Shown here one piece after another: positions 13,066 through 23,844 of a stretch of 64,000 nt of DNA. How positions within the stretch are numbered: the stretch's first letter is position 1; each line of letters starts with the position of its first letter. The DNA is from Clarkia xantiana subsp. parviflora (lineage: Eukaryota; Streptophyta; Magnoliopsida; Myrtales; Onagraceae): NCBI GenBank assembly GCA_036873135.1, contig JAPTYO010000012.1, positions 13,214,090-13,278,089 of the forward strand, written 5' to 3'. The position numbers were made by a program, and so were the translations under genes. The notes beneath the pieces are model-generated. The model ran no database searches. It was given only the letters and a program-made list of their open reading frames with translations, and was not told the DNA's origin.

Positions 13066-14235
13066 GTCATAAAGCCAATCTGATCTCTAATCATATGATG
13101 TGTGACATCGGTGTCTGAAATCCAGTTTGCATTGTCACTAAAAGAAGAGTTAAGACAATTTATACTTGTGGCTGAGGTTGCAACATTAGCACGAACATCA
13201 TTCTCAGAGTCAAATTTCTGGGACCTCACCATGGAGCGAGCAAGGTGCTCAAGCTGCTCTGAGGTAACCATCAGTGGTTGATTCTTGGGTAGCTCCAAAT
13301 GGGTTGCATTCAGGGAACCTCCACCTTCCGAGCTGCCTCCAAGATGTCCATCTGAGGTTCCTTCAATCATAACATTAGCTTGAGGAGTCCCGTTTTGGCC
13401 TGCATTTCCACGAAATTTCGAACCAGGTGGGTATCTCTTCCTTTTGAAACAGTGATCAAAATCATGACCTCTGTTTTTGCAATATTCCCAAAACAGATTA
13501 AGATTGCGTTTCTGCCCTCTTGACTTGTTCACACTATCATTAGCAATAGGATTCCTTGCATCTGTAACAGTGTTGACCAGATAGTTGATAGAAAGCCCTC
13601 TTTGATTCTCTTCCCGAATCAATACTGCATATGCTTGTGAAACAGTGGTAAAGGCTTCCCTCATAAGACGATTGGTGCGAACATTGGAATATTAATCATT
13701 CAGCCATTCATAAATTGGAAAAGCTTCAGATTATTTGCATAAACAATATGCTTTTGAAACTCTTGGCAACCACAATTTGGCAAATTGCATATAGTATCAA
13801 ATTATTCCCACATTGTTCTAAGCTTGGAAAAGTAATTTGAAATGGAATCAACTCCTTGTTGAGCTAAACAAATATCAAGATGAAGTTGAAAAATTCTGGA
13901 ACCATTCACTTTATGTAACCTTTCATTCAGATCATTCCATACTGAGAAGGCACTTTCAGTGTAAATGTTTCCAAATATAAGCTCACGAGATACGGAGTTC
14001 ATAATCCAAGCCAGAACAAGAGCATTGCAGCGATCCCAGAGATTGTGCAAGCTTGAGTCAAAATTCTCTTTCTTACACGCACTAGTGACAAAACCAAGTT
14101 TATTCTTAAAATCAGGCATATTCTCATAGCTTTACTCCAAAAACCATAATCATCAGCAGATGTGAGATTCTCATAAACGAGTGATAAGCCAGCTGAGTCA
14201 GAGGTAATTTTCTCATTTGGTTGCTGTTTTTCGTG
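13066..14235 (-). pseudogene. Second Copia (element D) gag and start of protease
   Basis: Read leftwards: gag N-terminal part near 14220-14119, KENFDSSLHNLWDRCNALVL and SISNYFSKLRTMWE (14119-13802), a broken join, then a tail with a zinc knuckle and protease start (13664-13067). The knuckle reads WEYCKNRGHDFDHC, so the first cysteine of the usual C-x2-C-x4-H-x4-C is a tryptophan. The protease triad D-S/T-G reads DTD. It is a different Copia family from element C and ends abruptly at 13066. Confidence 0.75.
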
Positions 14236-14239
14236 TTAT

Positions 14240-14789
14240 CAGATATCTAAAATAGCAACCTGGTTTAGGTATTTTGTTATCTGCTAAGGGTGATCTTTCT
14301 CTGTCTGCTTTCTGTGATTCTGATTGGGCTGATTGTGTTGAATCTAGTCGCTCTGTAAATGGATATTGTGTTTTCGTTGGAAATTATTTAGTCTCTTGAA
14401 AGTAAAGAAACAGCCTACAGTGTCGTGTTCCTCAGCTGAGGTTGAATATAGAAGTATGAGGGATGTTGTTGCCGAGATTATTTGGTTGCAAGATTTGTTC
14501 CAGGAGATTGGTTTTCCTTTAAAGGAACATGTTGTTTTGCATTGTGATAATAAATCTACAATTCAAAATGCTACTAACCCAGTTTTTCATGAGCGTACGA
14601 AACATATTGAAGTTGATTGCAATTTTGTGCGAGATCAAGTTACTGCAGGAAATGTCAGCTTGAAACATTTGAAGTCCTCAGATCAGCTCGCAGATGTGTT
14701 CATAAAGACGCTTCCAAAGCTTTAGCATAAGAATTTTCTTCACAAGTTGAGGATGGTGTATATTTTCCAAAGCCCAATTTGAGGGGAGG
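14240..14789 (+). pseudogene. Copia RNase H end and polypurine tract, opposite strand to the adjoining gag
   Basis: Plus-strand translation gives the end of a Copia RNase H: PGLGILLSAKGDLSLSAFCD, SDWADC, SVNGYCVF, then a TGA where Trp is expected and a one-base frame slip near 14397, then VSCSSAEVEYRSM...CDNKSTIQNATNP...HIEVDCNFVRD...DQLADVFIKTLPKL ending at 14725. A polypurine tract TTGAGGGGAGG (14779-14789) follows. The gag of an element lies head to head with it on the other strand only a few bases away. Confidence 0.85.
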
Positions 14790-15050
14790 TGTTGAAACCC
14801 ATGATGAAGGCATGCTGCTTTAAGAAGGGCCCATTATTGTTTTAGGCCCAACTTAGTCCAGTCCAGTCCGGACTTTATTTTGTTATGTGCCAATTTGTTG
14901 TTGTTTTATTTGTTTGTTGTCCCGAGTTCCTTCCTTCTGAACTCTTGGGTGTATTTGACAATTATTTCTGTAGGGTGAAGAACACCAAATAAATGAACTG
15001 TTCTGATGATCTCAAGTCTTACCTCACATTTTCTCTTCTAGGGTTTGTTA
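14790..15050 (+). repeat. LTR after the RNase H fragment (element D), right end uncertain
   Basis: Begins TGTTGAAACCCATG straight after the polypurine tract, as expected for a 3' LTR. The right end is not certain: sequence character changes near 15050 (after TCTTCTAGGGTTTG), but no clear CA end with target duplication is seen. Confidence 0.55.
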
Positions 15051-15489
15051 CGATTACCAAATTGCACATATGCCAGTTGGTATTTCTGCAGTCTTGGATA
15101 TGAAATATTTGATTGGTTGTTTAAGGCTTATATATATATATATAGGATGCAGCGTAGTGATTGTAGATGTATTACCCATGATGGACGGATGTGTTTGCAT
15201 GTATGTATGTACATGTTATACTTGATGATGACCATTAAACCACGGATAACACAATAAAAAAAATACGAAGAATAATTAAATTGATTGGAGTAAAATCGTA
15301 ATTTTATAGCTATTTAATCATATTAAGTTAAAACTTATAAGTGACGAAATAAATGAAAAAAAAATCATTTAATTACATTCTAAATGTATATAATAACATT
15401 ATTGTGTCAAAAAAACAAGTAACTATTTCATCATATTATGCAAATATAAGTAACTAAACAATGTATTAAAACCCTTAATTCTTATATTT
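15051..15489. other. AT-rich spacer, nothing recognised
   Basis: Contains a short TA microsatellite near 15132-15144 and general AT-rich sequence. No coding frame or RNA gene is supported. Confidence 0.5.
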
Positions 15490-15820
15490 ATTTCAAGTAC
15501 ACATATTTGTAAGGTCTAATTAATTACATGTATTCATTTGGGGAGGTCTAATGTATCGTGCCTAGTTTTTTTTCCTACACTAATTAAATTATTAAACAAT
15601 CGATCAGACCGCGCTTATTAAATTTTGTTGGATTAAATTCGATATTAACACAGATGAAACTTAACAGTTTTAAACATTGATTAATTGAATCAAATTAGAT
15701 AATAACAAGGGATGAAACTAACCGGTTTAATGCTTAAAATAAATTTTAAAACTTCTAACTTAAATGCATTTGTAAAATTGTGGAACATAGTAACATAACA
15801 CAATAAACAATTTTGAGTTT
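15490..15820. repeat. 331-bp repeat, copy 1 (uninterrupted)
   Basis: Near-identical to 23845-25041 once the 858-bp insertion and its duplicated 9 bp are removed from the latter. The match runs from ATTTCAAGTACAC to AATTTTGAGTTT, with roughly ten substitutions seen by eye. It holds AATTAATTA once (15518-15526), which is the empty-site version of the insertion in copy 2. Nature of the repeat is unknown; no coding frame. Confidence 0.85.
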
Positions 15821-15844
15821 TAATATATTATTATTAATAATTAA

Positions 15845-17397
15845 CTAGGTGCTGACCCCGTGCTACGCGCGGGACGACCTCCTAAACCGTAAATATTAAC
15901 ATTTATGAAAAAAAAAATATCAATAAAGTTAGCCATCTCATTTTCATCACCGATATCCAGATTATCTTCCTCTTCAACATGCTCATCTTCACCAATTCAA
16001 GAGGGGCACTTGCAGTGTTTACATAGATTCAAAACTTTTGTAAAAAAACTGGTTTGAAACAATACATTGGATGTTTATATAAATTGGTTATAACACATAT
16101 ACATGCATATGAAAATTAAGAGTCTTAAAATCTCCGAACAAAGTTTATTAAAATGTTACCTGCATTTATGCACACCGTAATGGATTATTTCATCATCTTA
16201 GTGCAAAAGTTTAGCTGTTGACTTGAATAGAAACACATAAAAAAAGAGCAACTATGTCATGCATAAAATTTTCGTATAGTCCATATTTATTATATTAATT
16301 GTATAACAGCACAAGTGTATAACATACAAAGGCAACAAACATAGAAAACATAACAGCCTTGATCTCCAGAAATTGCACATTAATATTTCAGCAATGTAAT
16401 ATCATACATGACACAAATACAAAAAAAAGTTGGGTTAAGAACACAATAGGGGCTTGAATGTTTGCATATGTTGTCAATTGAGGTCTGAATTGAAAAATGA
16501 TATTATTAAAGGCCTAAATTTTGAGTTTTGTGTTTTTTCGGGTTTCCGTTTAAATTTTCTGTTAAATATAACGGAACCACGTGAAAAGATAGAATTACCA
16601 TTTTGCAATTATTATATAATTTATCAGTTTAATTAATGAAATGTCAAATGTCAAAAATACCTCTGCACACTAATTATGCCCTTAAGGCCACCACGGCTCC
16701 GACCACCGCCACCGACCACCACCCAGCTCCGGTGACCACCACCCCAGCTCCGGCGACCTAAAAAAGCTCCAATCGGAGCTCTGTGTCCCCGAATCGGAGC
16801 TATTTTGGGTCGCCGGAAGGGTCGCCGGAACTGGGGTGGTGGTTGCCAGAGCAGTGGTGGTTTAAAGGGCATTTTTTCATCTTTTTAGGTCAAGCATGTG
16901 AGGGACACACTTTAGTCGGAAGGCATTTTCGGATTTTCAGTTTATTTTCGGTCACATGCCAAGTATGTGACCACTTTCCGTCACTTTTAACAGAAAAAAT
17001 AGACGGAGACCTCTCATATAAACATAACTCAAAATTCAGGCCCTTAATAATATCATTTTCAATTCAGACCCCAATTGACAACATGGGCAAACATTCAGGC
17101 CTCTATTGTGTTCTTATGAAACAAAAAAAGAAGTATACTATTTCAAGTTAAAATCCTCACTGCATATACAGTTATTTTCGAATTAATTTTTGAAATAGTA
17201 TTTAAAAATAAAATAAATACAAAATTAATACTGTAAAATAAATATTTGAAAAAATAGCACAAAACGCAGCTCCGACCTGCGTGCATTCCTTGAACCCATC
17301 CTGTCATTATTGATATGCTAATATGATGGGAGACATGAGACATGACTATTAAATACAAAAATATCTGCCTCCCTCCCTCTCTCTCTATATATATCAA
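15845..17397 (-). mobile_element. Helitron-like element H1 (non-autonomous)
   Basis: The left end has the reverse complement of a Helitron 3' terminus: A|CTAG, then within 10 bases a GC-rich hairpin CCCGTGC-TAC-GCGCGGG (15857-15873). Helitrons end in hairpin plus CTRR and insert between A and T. The right end is not exact; a CT-rich stretch then TATATATATCAA (to 17397) is where the next such element begins. No Rep/helicase gene is present. It carries the foldback element at 16436-17116. Confidence 0.6.
16436..17116. repeat. Foldback element inside H1
   Basis: Terminal inverted repeats start TAAGAACACAATAG on both ends and stay recognisable for about 100 bp (TTGTCAATTG, TCTGAATTGAAAA, ATGATATTATTAA in both arms). 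The centre is GC-rich with inverted CCACC/GGTGG and GCTCCGATT/AATCGGAGC blocks. No convincing target duplication was found. Likely a Mutator-like MITE; the frames inside are arm artefacts. Confidence 0.7.
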
Positions 17398-18149
17398 CTA
17401 GGTGCTGATCCGCGCTACGCGCGGGATATTCAATAATATTTTTTTTCAAAATGAAAATATATAATAAAACGTACAACTAAAGGAAGATAATTTCACGTGT
17501 AAACAAAATAAAGTAAGAAAAGTATAAGATTTTTTTAAAATGTTTATTTTAGAATAAAAAATATCTACAACTTTTGTTAAATTAAATATATATAATTTAA
17601 TGATTATGAATTTTCAAGAATTACGGTTAAGCACCACATTCGTAAAATCTAAATTTCAAGACAGTTAAATTTTAATTTTTTTTTATTTTGGCAATCATTT
17701 TATTTAATTTTAACGAAATTGCACTCTCGTAGTGTTATTACAATATGCATTTAAAAAGTTTGTTAGAACCGAATTTAGACATCAAACTGACAAAAGTGTC
17801 GACTCCTATTCGAACGGTCCAACTAACCGATTTAGAAAAAACGAATATTGCTTACCACTTTGTCATTGCATTTTTTTTAAAAAAATACATTAAATTATAA
17901 TTACCATAATGTTTGTTTGATTTTATATTGCAAATATATACGTTTTTTTTCTAACAATTATATAGGTTTTGTTGAGATTTAATGTCAAATGTGGAGGAAG
18001 TTGATTGGAGGAAGAGGCTTATGTGGAAGCCTTATAGAGTTTCATTTATTCTTTTAGAGAAGACACGTGGCAGCAATGAGAGTGGTGAAAATGATGACAT
18101 GGCAGCATGAGGATAATCTACTCTCTTTCCTCCTCCCTTATATAATATA
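17398..18149 (-). mobile_element. Helitron-like element H2 (non-autonomous)
   Basis: Same 3' signature in reverse complement: CTAG at 17398-17401 and hairpin CCGCGC-TAC-GCGCGG near 17410-17425. It ends at about 18149, where H3 starts. The last 100 bp (ACGTGGCAGC..., ACATGGCAGC..., TATATAATATA) resemble the right end of H3, so they look like a Helitron 5' end. No coding. Confidence 0.6.
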
Positions 18150-18749
18150 CTAGGGGCTGACCCCGCGCTACGCGCGGGGCGACGGTCAAACAGTACATGT
18201 TTCATTGTATGTAAAATTTTAAAATTATGCTTTGAGTTTGTTGCATTTAATAATATATTTTTTCCATAAAAAATATATTATATATAATAAAAGAAATTAT
18301 ATTTGTTATTAATACCTTGAAGAACAAAAAAAATCGGGTAAAATGAGTATATAAATATAATGAGAGTTATAATGAGAAAATTTAAAAGATTTTTCTTCTA
18401 AATTATGGCATCTTGATGAAGTTAGTCATATGAGGTTGATCAACCACTTACAATCGTCTTTCTATTATTTTATTTTTGACCAAGAATCGTCTTTCTATTA
18501 AATATAATAGTTTAATGTGTTTTTAATAACAAAATTAGTGATAATTAATGCAGATTAAGTAAAGTGTGTTATTTTTAAGAAATTAAATAATAATTTTAGT
18601 ATAATTTAAGTGCTGACGTGGCAATTTTATAGCCAACCCTATTTGCTGATGTGGCACATCCAAGTTTATTTTCATGGATGATGTGGCACTACCATATTGC
18701 TACACTCTCTCACATGCTAACTTATTATATATATAGATAGATAGATAGA
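18150..18749 (-). mobile_element. Helitron-like element H3, complete 600-bp copy
   Basis: Left end CTAG at 18150 preceded by A, with a perfect hairpin CCCCGCGC-TAC-GCGCGGGG at 18161-18179. Right end ...GATAGATAGA followed by T at 18750, i.e. a 5' TC terminus inserted between A and T on this strand. Contains no coding frame; it would need Rep/helicase supplied elsewhere. Confidence 0.75.
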
Positions 18750-18750
18750 T

Positions 18751-19361
18751 TATCAAAACTCAAAAGCCTTTCTTCTAATTTATTCTATTATTTTGGTATA
18801 AATATAATTAAAAATAAATTATGTAGAAATATACAGTTTTAACTAAATCAGCACTCGGCCAAAAAAAAAATTAAATGAACAATTATTAAAAGTAATTATG
18901 AAAATGAACAACCAATTTCAAATATATAATTTCAAAAAAAAAAATGGACTAATGTTAACTTGGTAGTATTTTTTTTTCGGTAGTAATTTCAAATATATTA
19001 AATATGAGAAAATCTTGAATCAATAATTTTTTATTATAAAAAAATCATAAATCATATATTTTTGTTAAATAATTAGAATACTTTTTTATTATAAAAAACT
19101 CATAAATAATATATTTATTTATCTAAAAAATTAATGCTTGCTAATATTTAATATATTTGGAGGTTGTTTATTTTTCTAACCGATTGTAAGTTCTAATTTA
19201 TTTACTTTTAAAATATTTCGTGTTTTTACACATGTTTTAGTTTAAATATGGTACTTATAACAAAATTGTATAATAAAATAGTATAGAAACAAAGTTATAC
19301 CGAGAGAGAAAGATGAGTATGGAAAAGATGAGTGGGAGTGGTGGGACCAGACCAGATGTAG
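18751..19361. other. AT-rich spacer, nothing recognised
   Basis: Very AT-rich sequence with many homopolymer runs. No gene, RNA or element end is supported. Confidence 0.5.
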
Positions 19362-19370
19362 TATGAATTA

Positions 19371-19876
19371 GGGAAAAGTATGTAAAACATGCAACATGTT
19401 TGAAAAAGATGGTTTTATGGACCAATATGTTTTAAAATGTACAACATGTTTGAAAATGATGGTTTTATGGACAAATATGTATTAAAATGTACAACACGCT
19501 TACAAAAGATGTTAAAATAACATATGTCCACTTGTTATCCTAGTTTCATTAAGTGGACACGTGCGGAACACAATTTTAGAAAAAAATAATAATAATTAAA
19601 ATAAGAAATTAATTTATACATAACAATGATTATTAATGGGTGGATACAGATACTAGTAATAATAATTATTATTTTTTAAAAACGCGATCCGCACGTGTCC
19701 ACTTAATGAAACTAGTGACAACAAGTGGACGATACGTCATTTTACTATCTTTTGTAAGCTTGTTGTACATTTTAATCCATAAAACCATCTTTTTCAAACA
19801 TTTTGTATGTTTTAAAACATATTGGTCCGTAAAACCATTTTTTTCAAACATGTTGCATGTTTTACATACTTTTCCC
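19371..19876. mobile_element. Mutator-like foldback element with 9-bp target duplication
   Basis: 506 bp flanked by a perfect direct repeat TATGAATTA (19362-19370 and 19877-19885). Ends are inverted: GGGAAAAGTATGTAAAACAT on the left and its near complement on the right. Arms are about 190 bp and carry an internal tandem of a roughly 60-bp unit (TTTGAAAAAGATGGTTTTAT). The 9-bp duplication is characteristic of Mutator-like elements. No transposase, so non-autonomous. Confidence 0.85.
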
Positions 19877-19885
19877 TATGAATTA

Positions 19886-20845
19886 TGAAAAGATTGACAG
19901 CGGTGTATTTTTCTTTTTTTTTTTAATTATTGATTAATAGTCAGCCTCCTCCATCCCATCCATTACATCATTAGTAGTGTTAATTTCTTCAATGTGCAGA
20001 GCTTTTCATCACACGCAGGTTGGACATGCATTTTATGTTATAATTTTAAATAAGTGTTTTCATATGTTAATTTTGCATTTAAATTATTTTAAAATGCTAT
20101 ATAAAAAAATAGCTCGTTATTTTCCAACGAGAAACTGCAGAAAAAGAGGTCCATGGTAGAAGAAACGCCGTTGATAATATCAATTTCATGAAGTGTGAAA
20201 TGTTGTATGACTTCCCTACATTTCCGCAACTCTCATCGGGGCATTGTACAAAGGTAAGCTGAGGCCCATAGCATCATAATCTCATGGCTGTCAAAACGTT
20301 CTTCTAAGCTTTGTAATTTTCCATATTGCTTTATCAACTGCAGTCACATCCCCGCTTTCTACCTTCTTCTAAGTAATCAAACAATTCATAATTCAACATA
20401 TAAATAGGAAACCAATTAAAAATAATACAAACTTAAGCAAAAACAATACCAACCTGAGAGAATCAACTCAATATGGCAAGTAGATGGCATATAAGCTCTT
20501 CAAGAGAAAAATATAAGCAATTTAACTAATATCAACAATCAAACTATAAATCAGTTGTGAGAAGAAAATCAGACATGGGTTTTGCCCTAAACCGAAACCT
20601 GAAAAACATGATTAAGAACACGGAGATAACATCAATTATCTAATGACTTACCTCCTTTTTTAAGTACCGGAGCAACCACCACTTGTGGTGATGGTTGTCG
20701 GTTCCGCATTGGGTGAGTAAGAGGCGTAAAGGCTCCTATGTGCATTTCTTTGTTCTTCTCTTCCTTGCGCTTTAAGTATCCCAAAATACACATGTGAAGC
20801 CGAGTTCTTTGTTCTTGTCGTTACCGAGTTTTGTTTTGGGCTCAC
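19886..20845. other. Spacer, nothing firmly recognised
   Basis: Mixed AT-rich sequence. A 61-codon minus-strand frame (20660-20845) has no family resemblance that I can name and no flanking exon support. Confidence 0.45.
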
Positions 20846-20850
20846 ATGTA

Positions 20851-20895
20851 AAACGCGCGGGGCAAACCGTTAAACCGTACACATTTACATGCATG
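20851..20895 (-). mobile_element. Remnant of a Helitron 3' end
   Basis: ACGCGCGGGGC followed by 'taaaccgtacac' matches the inner half of the 3' hairpin and the adjoining sequence of H1 and H3 (GCGCGGG, TAAACCGT). The outer hairpin arm and CTAG end are missing. If the element reached rightwards it could include the transporter pseudogene that follows. Confidence 0.4.
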
Positions 20896-21719
20896 TAGAA
20901 AGTTGTACTTACGTTATGAGTTGATAAGTCTTCTTATTCTCTTCCGACATGTTCTCTATTAATCGACCAAGATCTAGGAGAGCTAATAAATTACAGAAAC
21001 AAACATAGCCAAATAAATTAAAATGGGTCAAATTAGAATTTAGAAGATTTACTTGTGGTCAATCATCTACCTCTATAAAAAAAAAATAAAAAAAAAAATT
21101 GATTTTCGTCAAGCAATTTGGCATGCTCTCATTGGAGAATAGAAAAGATGCAGACATTGGTTGATTCGGTTTCAAAGGATAACGGACTTTCCTAAAAAAA
21201 AAAACCAGAAATTAGCAACGTCATCGTAAAAAATTGAATCTATATCAAAAGTTGATGTTTAGAGAGGAGTCTGATTTATATTTCATTGTGCAAATATAAC
21301 ATTAGTCATATTCAACTCCAGCAACAATGCACGACCCAAGCTTCTGATGAATATTAAGGAAGACTACTAAAATCACCTACAACAGAGCTGATTTTCTCTT
21401 AGACTACTCTAATAAATGGCCAGAGTTGAAAATCAATTAGATGGTAATAGCCAAGAAATGTCAGCTCATGAGATCGTCTCGTGCAACAGAAACCATTATA
21501 TTGCCAATAACTGATTAATGTAAAGGGAAAAAGTGCCAAAATATAGGAAATTCCAGCAATATTGACCCTCTTTATCATCGATCACAACGTAGTTGTGGTC
21601 TCTTGATTCCAACCAATTGCGTATGCCAGAGAATTCTCAAAGGATTACAACATCACATAAACCTACAAAATCACAATGTATCAAAATCAACTCGAGTAAA
21701 CTCTAAATATTACCCCAAC

Positions 21720-22300
21720 TATGGAATAAAGGAAGCATGTAAACGACGACCTTGCTTGACCTACGAAAATCGAAGGTGCTGCAGATGTAACTAAGTTAGA
21801 AGGCAGTAAGACCGAAAACAAACCTGTGAAAAAAAAAAAAATATGAAATTTTTTTGAGCGACTGGTGTGGTAAATTTTAGACATATGCATATGTACCTGA
21901 CACCATAAGAATCCACCAAAGAACCGCTAAAGGATGAGCTCACAGTAGCACCAAAGGTTGAAGAACCCCAACATAAAGATTGAAGTGATCCTGATACACT
22001 CGCCACGGACACTAATAACAACCATGGAATCTACAATCTACATACAATTATCACTATCTTAATATCAGAGGGCTTGTTTTGTTATTATATAGAACAATTG
22101 TATCGTCATAGTACCAGAAAAACAGCAGCAACTTTAAAATTCCATTGAAAACAGCACCAAAAGTATTAGAAAATAGAATATTCACCACATCAGAGAAAGT
22201 GACTAAAAGAGATCGAAGAAGTATGCAGAATGCAACCTCTTACTTGATATCGGTTAAAGTAGCCATCAAACTCCATGAAAGTGCTCCAAGAAGTCCCGAC
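21720..22300 (-). pseudogene. Folate-biopterin transporter (FBT family) pseudogene fragment
   Basis: Three minus-strand exon pieces in order. Exon 22300-22186: SGLLGALSWSLMATL, then an in-frame stop, then CILLRSL..TFSDV, donor GTGAAT. Exon about 22030-21897: [12 protein letters not shown], a frame slip, then [20 protein letters not shown] and [11 protein letters not shown], donor GTACAT. Exon from 21823: FVFGLTA, another slip, then [10 protein letters not shown], degrading near 21720. Splice sites join SYGV(R)FVFG in phase. This is the central membrane region of plant FBT proteins, MFS-type transporters of folates and pterins. N- and C-terminal parts were not found. Stops and slips make it non-functional. 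Confidence 0.8.
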
Positions 22301-22339
22301 TTGAATCGAGAGAAAGAGCACCCTGCATAGTATGAAAGT

Positions 22340-23456
22340 GCTCCAATAATCCCTCAACCGACAGAGTAGTATCACTATTAATTTATAATTCAAGATAATT
22401 TATATAAACCAGACACCATATTCAAATCGGCCAAAAAAAAGTCACCATATCCAAATCTGGATCTGATGTTATATTAACTTTTGTTAGACACAAAATATGA
22501 ATCTTACCCTCGTGCAAATAAGATTAAGTTCAAGTATTTTTGTTGTCCTTTACAGAATGTAAATTACATGATTACGATTACATTTAAAGCAATACCTTCA
22601 AACGTCAGGAATATACTTGCTGAAGTAACATTTGTCAGATAGCACAATTAGCACTAAAGAAGATTAATTGAGATAGGGTCTCTTTCGATATCATGATGGT
22701 TAGACTCTGTATCTAACGACAAAAGAAGATAGATGCCAAAAAGAGAGGAATTAGTAATCTTGAGCCTCTAAGATTATCAACTTCATGTACCTCGTCCTAG
22801 GATTAAGATTATAATCCTATTATTTAAGGGGCATACGTTAATATTCCCACCATCACCAAAACCCAGAAAATTAGGCAATAAATCAATATGAATGGAATTT
22901 ATGGTCTTGTGGAAAATACAGCACTCACAATAATATAGGCTTGTCGAAGCTACGAAAGCTGTCGACGGATTGTTTCCTCCTCAGCCCTGGGTTCCCTTGC
23001 TATCGTCGATTTGATCTGGCAAATTGCTCTGCGACGAATTTTTAATACGAAACTTCGAACCATCTTTAACTGCACCATCTCCTGGCTTCCGCTGCCGTGG
23101 CTGCAGCTCCTTCCCGATCGTGGCCATCGCCATCTTCATTCCTCCTCTAGTGAGCTCGATCAACCTACACATTCGGACCCCCTCCTTACATGATTCGCTC
23201 TGATTGGACCAGAAACCCACACTCCAGCGACGCCGTGCAGCTCGGCCCTCGACTGTTGCTCCAATCGTCGAGGCAAAATCACCCACCTTGCGTCGCGAAT
23301 CCGAATTTAGGAGGAGATGAAGAGATTAGGAGGGGATGGTGAGGGCACTGATGGAGGTGAGAAGAAAACCATGAAACTGGAAAAGCAATTGATTAGGTGA
23401 GGGATTAATGGAGGAGAGAAGGTAACGGGAGAAGAAGTGAGGGATTAACGGGAGAC
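22340..23456. other. Spacer with an unrecognised minus-strand frame
   Basis: A 101-codon frame at 23286-22981 starts MGDFASTIGATVEG and is Arg/Lys-rich with no motif I recognise. It is more GC-rich than its surroundings and could be an exon fragment (first exon of a captured or dead gene). Nothing else is supported here. Confidence 0.3.
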
Positions 23457-23729
23457 AGTGTTTTGTAAACCGGACCGGACCGGCGGTCGGACCGGGTCAG
23501 ACCGCGAACCGGGTGTCAGTTCTTGAACCCATGACCTCCTTTGAGAATAAAGGCGCACTACCACTAAACTACATGACAGCTTGTTGATATAAGGACTAAC
23601 AAATACATTATACATATTTTTAGATTATAATCATTTTAAGCAATAAAAACGGATTGAACCGATCGGACCAGTTAGACAGGGAACCGGTCATCTTTTCAGT
23701 CTAAGGTCCGATCCGGTTTTCAAAACACT
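23457..23729. repeat. Foldback element with AGTGTTTTG ends
   Basis: Inverted ends AGTGTTTTGTAAACCGGACC and the near complement CCGGTTTTCAAAACACT, with GC-rich CCGGACCGG-type sequence inside both ends. About 273 bp. No clear target duplication. It encloses the tRNA-like segment at 23512-23580. Confidence 0.6.
23512..23580 (-). other. tRNA-like segment (Pol III box A and box B)
   Basis: On the minus strand from 23580: GCTGTCA, then TAGTTTAGTGGTAG (box A-like), a CCTTT/AAAGG hairpin in the anticodon-arm position, GGGTTCAAGAAC (box B-like), and TGACACC at the end, which pairs 6 of 7 with the start. Length about 69. It looks like a tRNA pseudogene or the head of a tRNA-derived SINE. Anticodon cannot be assigned safely. 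Confidence 0.5.
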
Positions 23730-23844
23730 AAGAGAAGCTACTGGCTAGTGGCGTGTGAGTTTAACTCGCCTCGGGACTAAAAGTATTTGATGACGTGGCG
23801 ATTACACAGCTTACCTTTCTTCTCATCTGCTGATTTGGCAGAAT

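Noticed and set aside
16651..17151. GC-rich frames with Pro/Arg/Trp content
   Set aside because: Centre of a foldback element; sequence is inverted-repeat GC blocks, not a conserved protein.
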